Positions 1 through 7,454 of a stretch of 23,309 bases of DNA are shown one piece after another. The translations under genes were made by a program, and so were the position numbers. Numbering within the stretch: position 1 is the stretch's first letter; each line of letters starts with the position of its first letter. Under the pieces are notes generated by a model. That model ran no database searches. It was not told where the DNA came from and saw only the letters and a program-made list of their open reading frames with translations. The DNA is taken from positions 1 to 23,309 of IMG/VR virus record IMGVR_UViG_3300049491_000348, one strand, 5' to 3'. Source of the DNA: a virus.

Positions 1-32
1 CTCTCTCTCCTGACCCTGGGTCGAGAGTCGTT

Positions 33-1517
33 GTGCCGCAAGGCATTTCGGCATTCTTGAATTGCGAATGGCTAATTGATTTAATTAACACCATTCCCGA
101 TAATGCAATATGGCCGCGCTATATGTCCGCTCCGCACCCATTAGCGGTGGGCTCCTATGGTCAGGAATTGGAAACAATGGCGGAGAATAGGCGCGATAAG
201 CCATTAAGGTGGTGGCAAAGGCTGGCAGCCAGGCGAATATTGGAGCATGATATTAATGGTGCCCTGTGCTGGCGTGAATGGATGCTGACATTATCCAGGC
301 AGGGTGGCAAGTCCTGGCTAATGGCGGAATTGGCTATGTGGAGAATATCGCGCCCTGAATTGTTTGATGATGGCCCCCAGCTGGTCATGCATTTAGCCGA
401 TAAACTCCAGACCGGTGATGAGGTGCAGGGGCCAGCCCGCGCCTGGGCTAAGGCGCATAAGGACAATGGCTGGCGCGCCAATGAGAGTGCTGGCCAGAAA
501 ACAGTTTTCGCCCCCGATGCTGGGCGCTGGCGCGTGTTCAGCAAGTCCACCCCCTATGGCTTCAGTGCTGGCCTGGCCCTGGTGGATGAAGTCTGGGACA
601 TCCTGGCTGCCCTCATTGAGGATGGGGTGGAGCCCACCCAGATGGAGCGCCAGCAGCCTCAGCTGGGCCTGCTGTCCAGCGCGCACCCCAGGGCCACCAG
701 CCTGTTTATCGACAGGCGCGCAACAGCTTTAGCTGGTGGGTCCATCCTGATCATGGAATGGTCCACCCCTACCTACCTGGAGCTGGACGACAGACACGGC
801 TGGCGCATGGCCTCTCCGCACTGGAGCGCCCAGCGTGAGGCTGTCATTGAGCGCGCCTATCACCGCGCCCTGGCCAGGCGCTCCAGCCAGCTGAGCGAAC
901 AGGACCCGGTGGCCACGTTCAAAGGCCAGTACCTGAACCAATGGCCAACGAAGGCCACCAATGAGATAGCGCTACCGGGCGAGCGCCTGTTTGCCCCTGA
1001 GGCCTGGTCCCAGCTGGCTGGGGATGTGGACCCGGTGGGGCCTGTCGTTTTCGCTGTGGAGGACTTTGCAGGGGTCGCCGTGTCCGTGGCTGTGGCTGGT
1101 CGGCTGGGGGATGTGATCACCCTGGAGGCCTACGAACACAAAGGGGATAGGCGCGCCGTCTATGCCTGGATCAGCACCCAGGCAGCTGAGCACCCTGGCA
1201 GCTCTCTGCTGGTGGGGTCCAGCCTCGCTGCTGATGCCCCTGTGCTGGAGCTGGGCGCCGCTATGGCTGTGGTGCCCATGAACTACCAGGACACGCGGGC
1301 TGCGCTGTCCCTGCTGCGCCAGGTGGTCAACAGGCGCGCCCTGGTGCATGCGCCATCAGCTGACCTGGATGCACAGGTGGAGGCCTGCAGAGTCCAGGAT
1401 GGCGCCAGCGGGCTGCGCGTGGCCTCTACGGCTGCGCGGTGGGATGTCATCAGGGCTGCAGCCTGGGCTGTGGGCGCCGTGGAGCGAGAGAGGAGGTACG
1501 CACCCAGCGTGTATTGA
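33..1517 (+). CDS. terL: Terminase large subunit (ATPase/nuclease)
   Basis: Motor protein that packages phage DNA into the prohead and cuts it. From the GTG start the protein is 494 aa. A Walker A-like SRQGGKS lies at residues 88-94, Walker B LALVDE at 181-186, and a coupling-motif-like LLSSAH near 213-218. The C-terminal RNase H-like nuclease shows VVFAVED (D344) and a last acidic residue in RWDVIRAAAWA (D471). A weak GAGAG lies 5-6 bases before the GTG, but the frame stays open to the window edge, so the true start may be upstream. No small terminase is visible. The first 350 bases are AT-richer than the rest of the gene. The stop codon lies inside a perfect inverted repeat. Confidence 0.93.
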   Translation: MPQGISAFLNCEWLIDLINTIPDNAIWPRYMSAPHPLAVGSYGQELETMAENRRDKPLRWWQRLAARRILEHDINGALCWREWMLTLSRQGGKSWLMAELAMWRISRPELFDDGPQLVMHLADKLQTGDEVQGPARAWAKAHKDNGWRANESAGQKTVFAPDAGRWRVFSKSTPYGFSAGLALVDEVWDILAALIEDGVEPTQMERQQPQLGLLSSAHPRATSLFIDRRATALAGGSILIMEWSTPTYLELDDRHGWRMASPHWSAQREAVIERAYHRALARRSSQLSEQDPVATFKGQYLNQWPTKATNEIALPGERLFAPEAWSQLAGDVDPVGPVVFAVEDFAGVAVSVAVAGRLGDVITLEAYEHKGDRRAVYAWISTQAAEHPGSSLLVGSSLAADAPVLELGAAMAVVPMNYQDTRAALSLLRQVVNRRALVHAPSADLDAQVEACRVQDGASGLRVASTAARWDVIRAAAWAVGAVERERRYAPSVY

Positions 1518-1525
1518 CACGCTGG
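1504..1525. repeat. Perfect inverted repeat over the terL stop codon
   Basis: CCAGCGTGT-ATTG-ACACGCTGG, a 9-bp stem with a 4-base loop. Its core GTGTATTGACAC (1509-1520) differs at one base from the 12-mer found at the RHH gene and the integrase start, so an operator is the favoured reading. There is no T-tract, so a simple intrinsic terminator is less likely. Confidence 0.7.
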
Positions 1526-1534
1526 AGTGAGTTT

Positions 1535-1561
1535 GTGGAACCATCAGCGTGTCCATACACA
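1535..1561 (+). promoter_or_regulatory. Putative promoter/operator shared with the RHH gene
   Basis: GTGGAACC-N3-AGCGTGTCCATACACA is repeated on the opposite strand at 22179-22153, differing only in the three N bases. It contains the exact reverse complement of GTGTATGGACAC (1549-1560). TTGTGG (1533-1538) and TACACA (1556-1561), 17 bases apart, could be -35 and -10 elements firing into the gene at 1590. The promoter reading is inferred; the repeat itself is directly visible. Confidence 0.55.
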
Positions 1562-1589
1562 TTCACGCCATGAGAGAAGGGGCAAACAC

Positions 1590-1979
1590 ATGGCAGCACC
1601 AAAGCGCACAGCGACACCAGCGAGAAAACGGAAACGCGCCACAGCTACGGCGCCCATGCCAATGAGTGAGCTGCAGCAGGCAGTAAAGGCAATGGACCTC
1701 AGCTTTGTGCAATGCAGGGACTTTGGGCACAGCTGGAGGCCCTACACAGCGCGCTGGAGCGCAGCCGACAACGCTTACCAATCGCAGCTGCAATGCCAGC
1801 GCTGCAAGGCTTTGCGTGTGCGCTGGCTGTCCAGGACTGGCCACCAGCTGGGGCGCCAATACGACTACCCAGAGGGCTACTTAGTGAAGGGCATGGGGCG
1901 CCTCAGTGGCACGGACAGGGATGTCATCAGGCTGCAGTCAGTGCTGGCTGTGCTGGCCCCAGATACGGCTGAGGAGTAG
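1590..1979 (+). CDS. Small zinc-ribbon protein, unknown role
   Basis: Encodes 129 aa. The ATG at 1590 is chosen because GAGAAGGGG sits just upstream with good spacing; the frame runs open further back but without a better ribosome site. The N-terminus is very basic (PARKRKR). The middle has CRDFGHSWRPY followed by LQCQRCKALRVRW, a Cys/His arrangement seen in small actinophage proteins near the terminase and in early regions. It probably binds zinc and possibly nucleic acid. Its exact function is unknown. It is the first gene after the putative operator-promoter at 1504-1561. Confidence 0.75.
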   Translation: MAAPKRTATPARKRKRATATAPMPMSELQQAVKAMDLSFVQCRDFGHSWRPYTARWSAADNAYQSQLQCQRCKALRVRWLSRTGHQLGRQYDYPEGYLVKGMGRLSGTDRDVIRLQSVLAVLAPDTAEE

Positions 1980-1983
1980 GGGT

Positions 1984-2190
1984 ATGGGCTACATGACAGC
2001 CATGGCTGCCTGTTACGGCTGTGGGCAGCTGATGACGTTCAATCCTGAGCTGGTGCCCAGTGTCGTTGTGGATGGCCAGCGTGAGCCCATCTGCCGTGAA
2101 TGCGTGACGCGCGCTAATCCCATGCGCGCAGCCCATGGCCTAGAGCCCATCGTCCCAATGCGGGGCGCCTATGAAGCTGAGGAGTGCTGA
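1984..2190 (+). CDS. Small treble-clef/zinc-ribbon protein, unknown role
   Basis: 68 aa from ATG 1984, preceded by GAGGAGTAGGGG, which also contains the upstream gene's stop. Two CxxC pairs (CYGC near residue 10 and CREC near 36) flank a short beta-rich stretch and predict one zinc site. The pattern FNPELVPSVVV...REPICRECV...ANP resembles conserved small proteins in the structural region of many actinophages. Their function is unknown to me. It sits between two other cysteine-rich genes with 1-4 bp spacing, implying co-translation. Confidence 0.75.
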   Translation: MGYMTAMAACYGCGQLMTFNPELVPSVVVDGQREPICRECVTRANPMRAAHGLEPIVPMRGAYEAEEC

Positions 2191-2191
2191 C

Positions 2192-2743
2192 ATGCGTGAA
2201 CTAATCCTGAAGGTCTGGTGTGACCTGTGCGCCCTGGAGCGTGTCAGTGGCGGGCTGGATATTGCAGTGAATGTGGAGGCCAAACACACCTACACACTGG
2301 GCGCTGTCCAGGGCGAGAGCAGGCCAGCGCTGAAGGTGCTGGAGCTGTGCGACACCCATGACAAGGTGGCGACAGACCTAATCGAGCTGCTGGGCCAGCT
2401 GGGCCAGACACCTGAGCTGAAGACAAAGCCAGCCCCCGTGGCGCCCCCTCCTGTTGAGCGACAGGGCACAGCTAAGCGCCTGGTGCCCTGCCCCTGCTGC
2501 AGGGTGGAGACAGGGCGCAACACCTTAGTTGCGCATGTCTGGGGTAGGCATCGGACCGACCAAAGGCCTGACCTTCATGGCGTCTGCCCTGAGTGCAAGC
2601 TGCGAGTAGACAGCAATACAGGGCTCTCAGCGCATCGGCGCAGTAGCCATGGCTTTGATGCACTGGTGGAGGCCCTGGCAGGGGTGGATGAGAAGCGCTA
2701 CCCAGCACTGGTCAGCTATCGCAAGAACGGGGGCCAGGTGTAG
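2192..2743 (+). CDS. C2H2 zinc-finger protein, 183 aa
   Basis: Start chosen at ATG 2192, about 7 bases after GAGGAG. The N-terminal third has WCDLC followed by a beta-rich segment and LELCDTHDK, an arrangement shared by actinophage proteins with host-Lsr2-like or zinc-finger tails. After a proline-rich linker come two finger-like units: CPCC...LVAHVWGRH and CPECKLRV...LSAHRRSSH. A DNA- or RNA-binding role is likely; the target is unknown. It ends one base into the start of the next mini-gene (TAG/GTG overlap). Confidence 0.75.
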   Translation: MRELILKVWCDLCALERVSGGLDIAVNVEAKHTYTLGAVQGESRPALKVLELCDTHDKVATDLIELLGQLGQTPELKTKPAPVAPPPVERQGTAKRLVPCPCCRVETGRNTLVAHVWGRHRTDQRPDLHGVCPECKLRVDSNTGLSAHRRSSHGFDALVEALAGVDEKRYPALVSYRKNGGQV

Positions 2744-2844
2744 TGAGCAGGCGCTGGCAGGCAGTGCTCAGTGTTCTGCTGCTGCTCCTGGCTTTGGCTG
2801 CTGTTGTCACATTGGGTGGCCTGATAGGGGAGATAGAGCCCTGA
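2743..2844 (+). CDS. 33-aa single-pass membrane protein
   Basis: GTG start overlapping the TAG of the upstream gene by one base. The sequence has a basic N-terminus (SRRW) followed by about 22 hydrophobic residues with a leucine run, and an acidic tail ending EIEP. This positive-inside plus one-helix layout is that of many phage micro-membrane proteins. It could be a holin-like or superinfection-exclusion peptide, but it is distant from the lysin and nothing proves either. No strong Shine-Dalgarno; translation is probably coupled. Confidence 0.5.
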   Translation: MSRRWQAVLSVLLLLLALAAVVTLGGLIGEIEP

Positions 2845-2880
2845 GCCCCCTGGCCATTCACATAAGCCATTCGGCGACTG

Positions 2881-2916
2881 GCGCCCCCTGGGTAACCCTG
2901 GGGGGCGCTTTGTTGT
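2881..2916 (+). terminator. Intrinsic terminator before portal
   Basis: GCGCCCCC (2881-2888) pairs with GGGGGCGC (2901-2908), extendable through two G-U pairs and followed by TTTGTTGT. The loop side contains GGGTAACCC (2890-2898), the same motif as at the repressor operators. It separates the terminase/zinc-protein group from the portal operon. Confidence 0.75.
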
Positions 2917-2941
2917 CTCCTGAGCGTTACCCTTTGTGCCT

Positions 2942-4252
2942 ATGGACCCTGTGCAGCGCCCCAGTGGCATCCTGGTGCCCTACAGCAGGACCATGGGGCG
3001 CCCAGACCCCCAAAGCCTGCCCCCCCGTAGTGACGTGACCCCTAATGCCAATACGCCTGTTGGCACTGTCGGCCCGGCGCCCACTGCAGATAACGCAGGC
3101 TTTGGGGCACAGCATGTGATGTATCCAGCCAATGACCCACCACTGGAGGCCAGCGCCTGGGCTGGCTGGCCAGTGGAATGGCCCACCCCCAACACATCCC
3201 AGATGGGTGGGCGCTGGGCCTCAGACCTAGATATCGTTTTCGCCTGCATTGACCTGAACGCGCGCATTACGGCTGATATGCCCATGACTGTCACCAAAGC
3301 CAGGCAGCGCCTGACAGCGCCCAGCTGGGTGAGCAATCCTCAGCCCCTGGTGTATTCCCACATGGGGGAGTTTGTCAGCCAGGTCTGGTGGAGCTACCAG
3401 GCCATAGGTGAGGCCTTCATTGTGGCCACGTCACGCTTTGCTGACACTGGCTATCCGCGCACCTTCATGATGATGGACCCCGCTTACGTGGGGGTAGAGA
3501 TAGATGGGGGCCTGCGTAGGTACTTCATCGGGGGCACTGAGGCCACAGAGGACATGCTGCACATCAGGTACCGCAGCTGGCCCAGCGATGCGCACGGACA
3601 TGGCCCCCTAGAGGTGGCTGGCGAAAGGGTGTTAGCTGCAAAGACTTTCATGCGCTACGCCTCAGACCTGGCCCAGAATGGTGGCGTCCCATGGGCTGTC
3701 CTGAAGGCTAAATATCGGCTGGGCAGCAAACAGGCGCAGGACCTGAAAACGCAGTGGATTAACAGCGCGCGTAACCGCATGGGCGCCCCCGCCATCATTG
3801 ACTCAGAGACTGACCTGCAGGTGCTGCAGGTGCCACCCAAAGACATGGCCCTGTCTGAGCTGCAGTCATTCACTGAGGCGCGCATTGCCATGCTGCTGGG
3901 GGTGCCTGCCTACCTGATGTCGCTGCCATCAGGCGCTGATGCCATGACCTATAGCAACGTGAACAGCCTGTTTGACTATCACTGGCGCGCAACGCTTCGC
4001 CCCGGTATCCGCTCTATCTCCAGGGCCATCAGTCAGTGGGCCTTGCCTGCTGGCACTGAGCTGGAGGTTGACCCCTACAGCTACATTCAGCCAGGGCCAG
4101 CTGAGCGCGCTGGGTACTACCAGACGATGGTGGGCCTGGGCGCCATGACTGTGGATGAAGTCAGGGCCAGTGAGCGCCTGTCCCCACTGGACAGCCCCAA
4201 CACACCAGCAGCCACCGACCCAGGGGAGGCATTCAGCAATGCAGGGCTCTAA
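2942..4252 (+). CDS. Portal protein (HK97-type)
   Basis: 436 aa from ATG 2942; an in-frame GTG at 2936 would add two residues. Portal proteins form the dodecameric DNA channel at one capsid vertex. Typical features visible are a proline-rich N-terminus, the FACIDLNARITADMPMTV segment, ASDLAQNGGVPWAVL, the clip/stem-like region KTQWINSARNR, and TEARIAMLLGVPAYL...YSNV, which matches the conserved C-terminal half of HK97-like portals. There is no Shine-Dalgarno. TACCCT at 2928-2933 could be a -10 for a near-leaderless transcript, and GCGTTACCC overlaps it. The gene overlaps the protease by 14 bases. Confidence 0.92.
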   Translation: MDPVQRPSGILVPYSRTMGRPDPQSLPPRSDVTPNANTPVGTVGPAPTADNAGFGAQHVMYPANDPPLEASAWAGWPVEWPTPNTSQMGGRWASDLDIVFACIDLNARITADMPMTVTKARQRLTAPSWVSNPQPLVYSHMGEFVSQVWWSYQAIGEAFIVATSRFADTGYPRTFMMMDPAYVGVEIDGGLRRYFIGGTEATEDMLHIRYRSWPSDAHGHGPLEVAGERVLAAKTFMRYASDLAQNGGVPWAVLKAKYRLGSKQAQDLKTQWINSARNRMGAPAIIDSETDLQVLQVPPKDMALSELQSFTEARIAMLLGVPAYLMSLPSGADAMTYSNVNSLFDYHWRATLRPGIRSISRAISQWALPAGTELEVDPYSYIQPGPAERAGYYQTMVGLGAMTVDEVRASERLSPLDSPNTPAATDPGEAFSNAGL

Positions 4253-4886
4253 CGAGATGCATTACCGCGCATGGCCAGTGGACCTGGAGCTGCGCGAGGC
4301 TGAAGGTGATGGCCTCACTGTCACTGGCATTGTGGTGCCCTATGGGGTGGAGGCTGAGATAGAGGAGCTGCGCCCATCTGGCGTCATCCGATATCGAGAA
4401 GCCTTCGCCCCTGGGGCTTTTGCGCGTGCCATGCGCGCCCCCAACAGGGTCAGCCTGACCTATAACCATGATACGGCGATGGGTAACCGCATGGGCTTTG
4501 GGCGCAGCTTCCAGGAGTCCAGTGAGGGGCTGGTGGGGACCTTCAGGCTGGATGCCTCCTCAGCCGACAAAGCCAGGGACATCCTGGAGTCCAGTCATGC
4601 TGGCTTCTCTGTTGGCTTCTATTCCCTGGTGCCCAGGGCTGGCAGTGAGCGCCCGGACAGCCTGGTCACCAGGCGTAGCGCCATCCTGGATCATGTGGCA
4701 GCCGTCGTGCAGGGCGCCTATAAAGGCGCTGGGGTGGCCAGTATTCGGGGCGCTGACCTAGACCTGGGTGAGCCCACAGTGGCTGACCTGGAGGCAGAGG
4801 CGCAGACGCGCCAGGATGCTGACCTACTGGCCTGGATTGATGACGCTGCAGCGGAACAGGCGCGCTGGGACGCTCTACACAGCTGA
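4239..4886 (+). CDS. Prohead maturation protease (HK97 U35-like)
   Basis: Serine protease that trims capsid and scaffold during head maturation. Start at ATG 4239 because GGGGAGG lies nine bases upstream; the frame extends further 5' only inside the portal gene. With this start it is 215 aa. The fold markers are VVPYGV near residue 33, YREAFAPGAF at 52-61, catalytic His in YNHDTAMGN (H77) and catalytic Ser in SSHAGFSVGF (S124). No separate scaffold gene is seen; as in HK97, the N-terminal coil of the capsid protein may supply that function. Confidence 0.92.
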   Translation: MQGSNEMHYRAWPVDLELREAEGDGLTVTGIVVPYGVEAEIEELRPSGVIRYREAFAPGAFARAMRAPNRVSLTYNHDTAMGNRMGFGRSFQESSEGLVGTFRLDASSADKARDILESSHAGFSVGFYSLVPRAGSERPDSLVTRRSAILDHVAAVVQGAYKGAGVASIRGADLDLGEPTVADLEAEAQTRQDADLLAWIDDAAAEQARWDALHS

Positions 4887-4887
4887 T

Positions 4888-5004
4888 GTGCCTGATGCCC
4901 TATGGGCGCTGGCCTGGGCCTGGTGGCGCCGATGGCGGAAACGCTACGGGCGCCATTCTGAGGCACACACAAAGCGCAGGAGGAGACACAAACATGAGGA
5001 ATAG
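4888..5004 (+). CDS. Possible 38-aa Arg/His-rich peptide
   Basis: A GTG two bases after the protease stop opens a short frame. It starts with a tryptophan-rich hydrophobic patch (LWALAWAWWRRW) and ends in a run of Arg, His and Lys. Strong basic character and coupling distance suggest a real peptide, perhaps nucleic-acid- or membrane-binding. There is no Shine-Dalgarno, and an incidental frame in GC-rich DNA cannot be excluded. Confidence 0.35.
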   Translation: MPDALWALAWAWWRRWRKRYGRHSEAHTKRRRRHKHEE

Positions 5005-5085
5005 GGCTACCCTCTAGCCCAGATAACGGCACCCCAGGAGCAGGCACCCCAGGCAGCTGGCAGCCCTGTGAATGACTGGCCCCCC

Positions 5086-5108
5086 GTAGATGGAATACCC
5101 ACATCTAC
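5086..5108 (+). promoter_or_regulatory. Hairpin just upstream of capsid ribosome site
   Basis: GTAGATG (5086-5092) and CATCTAC (5102-5108) form a 7-bp perfect stem with a 9-base loop. AGGAGG begins right after the stem. In the 230-base gap between protease and capsid this is the only clear structure. It may protect the capsid mRNA 5' end or keep the ribosome site exposed. Confidence 0.5.
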
Positions 5109-5120
5109 AGGAGGACCAGA

Positions 5121-6401
5121 ATGACCATGGATGCAATCTCATCCAAACTGATCCAGGAGCGCCAGGCCCTGGTGCATCGCGCTGAAGGGGTGAAGCAGAC
5201 AGCTTTTGAGGACAACGGGCGAGACCTGAACGAGTCAGAGCGCCAGTCCCTGGGCAACTTCCAACAGCGCATCAAAGCCATTGATGAGCAGTTGACCCTG
5301 ACCACAACGGATTACGCGCTGAACGCTGAGACTGCTGCGCGCATTGCCCAGTACGCAGGCGCCCAGGCCATCCCCAATGATGGCTACCAGTACCGCACTG
5401 CTGGTGAGGTGCTGTTTGATGTCATCCACCAGGGCAGCGACAGGGACGCGCGTGAGCGCTTCCAGTCCGTAATGCGCGCCCAGACGCGCGCAGCTGAGCA
5501 CATGGGCACCACAGCTGAAGTGACAGTGCCCACCGCTGGTGGGATGCCTGGGCTGGTAGTGCGACCCATCCAGGGGCCAGTCATTGACCTGGCCTGGGGT
5601 GGCATGCCCCTTTTCCAGGCGCTCAACCCACAGCCTGCGACTAACCCTCTCGGCTGGTCGCGCCCCCGCATTGTTGACCCCTACCTGGACACGGCTGCAG
5701 GGCCTCAGGCTGGCGGCAAAGAGAAGGCTGAACTGCCCAGCAAGCATTTTGAGGTGAAGGCTGACAATGTTGACCTGACCACCCTGGGCAACTACCTCAA
5801 TGTGTCCATTCAGCTGGAGTCCTTCATTGCTGGCAGCCTTGACATCATCATCAGTCAGCTGAATAAGCGCCTCAGCCGTGGCCTGGAGCATGCTGCAGTG
5901 GCTGAGTTGGCAAAGGCCACAAAGACAATCACTCTCGCTGCTGATGCCACCTCCACTGAAGTCCTCAATGCCATCTACCAGGGCGCGGCTGCTGTGTTCA
6001 GCGCTACCCAGGCCCTGCCCTCCTGGCTGGCCATGGGGCCACTGGGCTGGGCGCGCATGGGTGGAGTCAGTGACCTGGCTGGGCGCCCCCTGTTCCCAAC
6101 GCTCAACCCAACCAACGCAGCAGGCACTCAGTCCGTTGGCAGCTTTGATGGTGGGGTGGCTGGTATCCGTACCATCATCACCCCCGGAATCACTGACACC
6201 ACAATGTATCTGGGCAATGGTGAAGGCATTGAGGCTGCTGTGTATAGGTTCCCAATGCTGCAGGCCATTGAGCCCAGCGTGTTGGGGCGCCAGGTGGCAG
6301 TAGCTGCCTCCTATGGCTTCTATCGCCCACCGACAACTGAAGCTGACCCCAGTGGCACCCCTGCAGCGTTGCATGAGGCCATTGTCAAGATTGCACCCTG
6401 A
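5121..6401 (+). CDS. Major capsid protein (HK97 fold)
   Basis: 426 aa, with a strong AGGAGG seven bases before the ATG. The first roughly 75 residues are charged and helical (LIQERQALVHRAEGV, SLGNFQQRIKAIDEQL), like the HK97 delta/scaffold domain removed by the protease. The body follows the usual order with a spine-helix-like region and a P-domain (NQLNKRL-type helix ISQLNKRLSRGLEHA), then WLAMGPLGWARM and AVYRFPMLQAIEPSVLGRQ near the C-terminus. Position after portal and protease makes the assignment firm. It ends three bases before the next gene. Confidence 0.93.
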   Translation: MTMDAISSKLIQERQALVHRAEGVKQTAFEDNGRDLNESERQSLGNFQQRIKAIDEQLTLTTTDYALNAETAARIAQYAGAQAIPNDGYQYRTAGEVLFDVIHQGSDRDARERFQSVMRAQTRAAEHMGTTAEVTVPTAGGMPGLVVRPIQGPVIDLAWGGMPLFQALNPQPATNPLGWSRPRIVDPYLDTAAGPQAGGKEKAELPSKHFEVKADNVDLTTLGNYLNVSIQLESFIAGSLDIIISQLNKRLSRGLEHAAVAELAKATKTITLAADATSTEVLNAIYQGAAAVFSATQALPSWLAMGPLGWARMGGVSDLAGRPLFPTLNPTNAAGTQSVGSFDGGVAGIRTIITPGITDTTMYLGNGEGIEAAVYRFPMLQAIEPSVLGRQVAVAASYGFYRPPTTEADPSGTPAALHEAIVKIAP

Positions 6402-6404
6402 GCC

Positions 6405-6698
6405 ATGGGCTACTTTGACCAGTCCTACCCACCCAGCATCTACGCGCCCCCCGTGATCCCAGCCACGGGGGCCACCGCTGGTATCCCTGGGACCTGGACC
6501 CCTGCAGGCAGCACCCCACCAGCAGACCTGGCCACCCTGCAGGGGTCTGGCATTGTGGCCACCCCACAGACCGGCTGGACATCAGGCCAGTACGTCCAGA
6601 CAGCCACTGCTGGCGCCGCTGGGCGCGCCACCTGGACAGGGACTGACTGGGTGGGGGGCGCAGCCCCATTGGCTGCCAAGAGGAGCGCGCAGGCATGA
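6405..6698 (+). CDS. Small decoration-like protein
   Basis: 97 aa. After a short tyrosine/proline-rich N-terminus the protein is one compact domain: ATGATAGIPGTWTPAGS, ADLATLQ, GWTSGQYVQT, then RATWTGTDWVGGAAP. The same domain forms the C-terminus of the major tail protein encoded at 7455. Similar stretches occur in actinophage head and tail proteins, where an immunoglobulin-like or decoration role is suspected. Here it follows the capsid gene directly, so a head-decoration or head-completion role is the best guess. The stop overlaps the next start (ATGA). Confidence 0.75.
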   Translation: MGYFDQSYPPSIYAPPVIPATGATAGIPGTWTPAGSTPPADLATLQGSGIVATPQTGWTSGQYVQTATAGAAGRATWTGTDWVGGAAPLAAKRSAQA

Positions 6699-7069
6699 GC
6701 ACTAACCCGCTGCCCTGGGATGGTGACCCCACATTCATTGTGGAGGAGGCGCGCAAAATTCTGCGCCTCGCTGCTGATGACCCTGACCTGGATAGGTTGG
6801 GGCGCCTGGCCTTTGTCGTCATGGAGCTGGTGCGCCAGCAGCTGGATGCTGAGGTGCCCTATGACGATCCAGCAGCAGCACCCATCCCAGACCCCATCAC
6901 CGATGCCTGTATCACTGCGCTGGTGGAGCAATACAGACGCAAGGATGCGCCGTTCGGCATCACAGGCGCCTGGTCGGCTGATGGGGTGGCCATGCGGGTG
7001 AGCAAGGACTGGCTAGACCCTGTGCTGTTTGCCCTGCAGCCCTACAAAAGTCGCTGGGGGGTGGCCTGA
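6695..7069 (+). CDS. Head-tail connector (gp6/adaptor-like)
   Basis: 124 aa, ATGA-coupled to the gene before. It is mainly helical: EEARKILRLAADDPDLDRLGRLAFVVMELVRQQLD, then ITDACITALVEQYRRKDAPFG. An all-helical protein of this size directly after the capsid region is typical of the adaptor that docks beneath the portal. The C-terminal WLDPVLFALQPYKSRWG resembles actinophage connector tails. Identity rests on gene order plus this pattern. Confidence 0.7.
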   Translation: MSTNPLPWDGDPTFIVEEARKILRLAADDPDLDRLGRLAFVVMELVRQQLDAEVPYDDPAAAPIPDPITDACITALVEQYRRKDAPFGITGAWSADGVAMRVSKDWLDPVLFALQPYKSRWGVA

Positions 7070-7070
7070 G

Positions 7071-7451
7071 ATGTCTGCCCCAGCAACGACTACCCCAGTC
7101 ATCCTGAGCGCACTGGCGCCCATCCTGCAGGCGCTGGAGGCTGTAGGCATCAGGGTCTACTCAGACCCAAAGGACATCAACCCACCCTGCGCCTACCTGG
7201 CCCCCCCCACCCTGCGCTTCAGCTTTGGCAAGGGTGGCTATGAGGCTGATCAGACCCTGTTGCTTTGCAGCAGCAACACTGTCAAGCGCGCGCAATATGA
7301 GGAGCTGTCAGACCTGATGGCGCGCAGTCAGTCTGCCCTGGGTTACCGAATGGTGACAGCCAGGCCAGCCGATATCTGGACTGCTGACCAGACAGCAGTG
7401 CTGGCAGCATATGAACTCACCTGGACCGATACCGTTCGAATGAGAGGCTAA
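7071..7451 (+). CDS. Tail terminator / neck protein
   Basis: 126 aa from ATG 7071, two bases after the previous stop, with a G-rich ribosome site. The sequence has an N-terminal helix (ILSALAPILQALEAVGIRVYSDP), a proline-containing turn, then beta strands and a central helix. This is the usual pattern of the tail-completion/terminator fold that caps the tail tube under the connector. Its position just before the major tail protein supports this. The gene contains one copy of GGGTTACC (7340-7347). Confidence 0.65.
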   Translation: MSAPATTTPVILSALAPILQALEAVGIRVYSDPKDINPPCAYLAPPTLRFSFGKGGYEADQTLLLCSSNTVKRAQYEELSDLMARSQSALGYRMVTARPADIWTADQTAVLAAYELTWTDTVRMRG

Positions 7452-7454
7452 CCC

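Noticed and set aside
1570-1665. 31-codon frame starting at ATG 1570
   Set aside because: Out of frame with the zinc-ribbon gene, which has a better ribosome site at 1575-1583; low-complexity product.
5235-6374. 379-codon open frame antisense to the capsid gene
   Set aside because: It mirrors the codon bias of the capsid gene, lacks a ribosome site and shows no domain. Long antisense frames recur across this GC-rich window.
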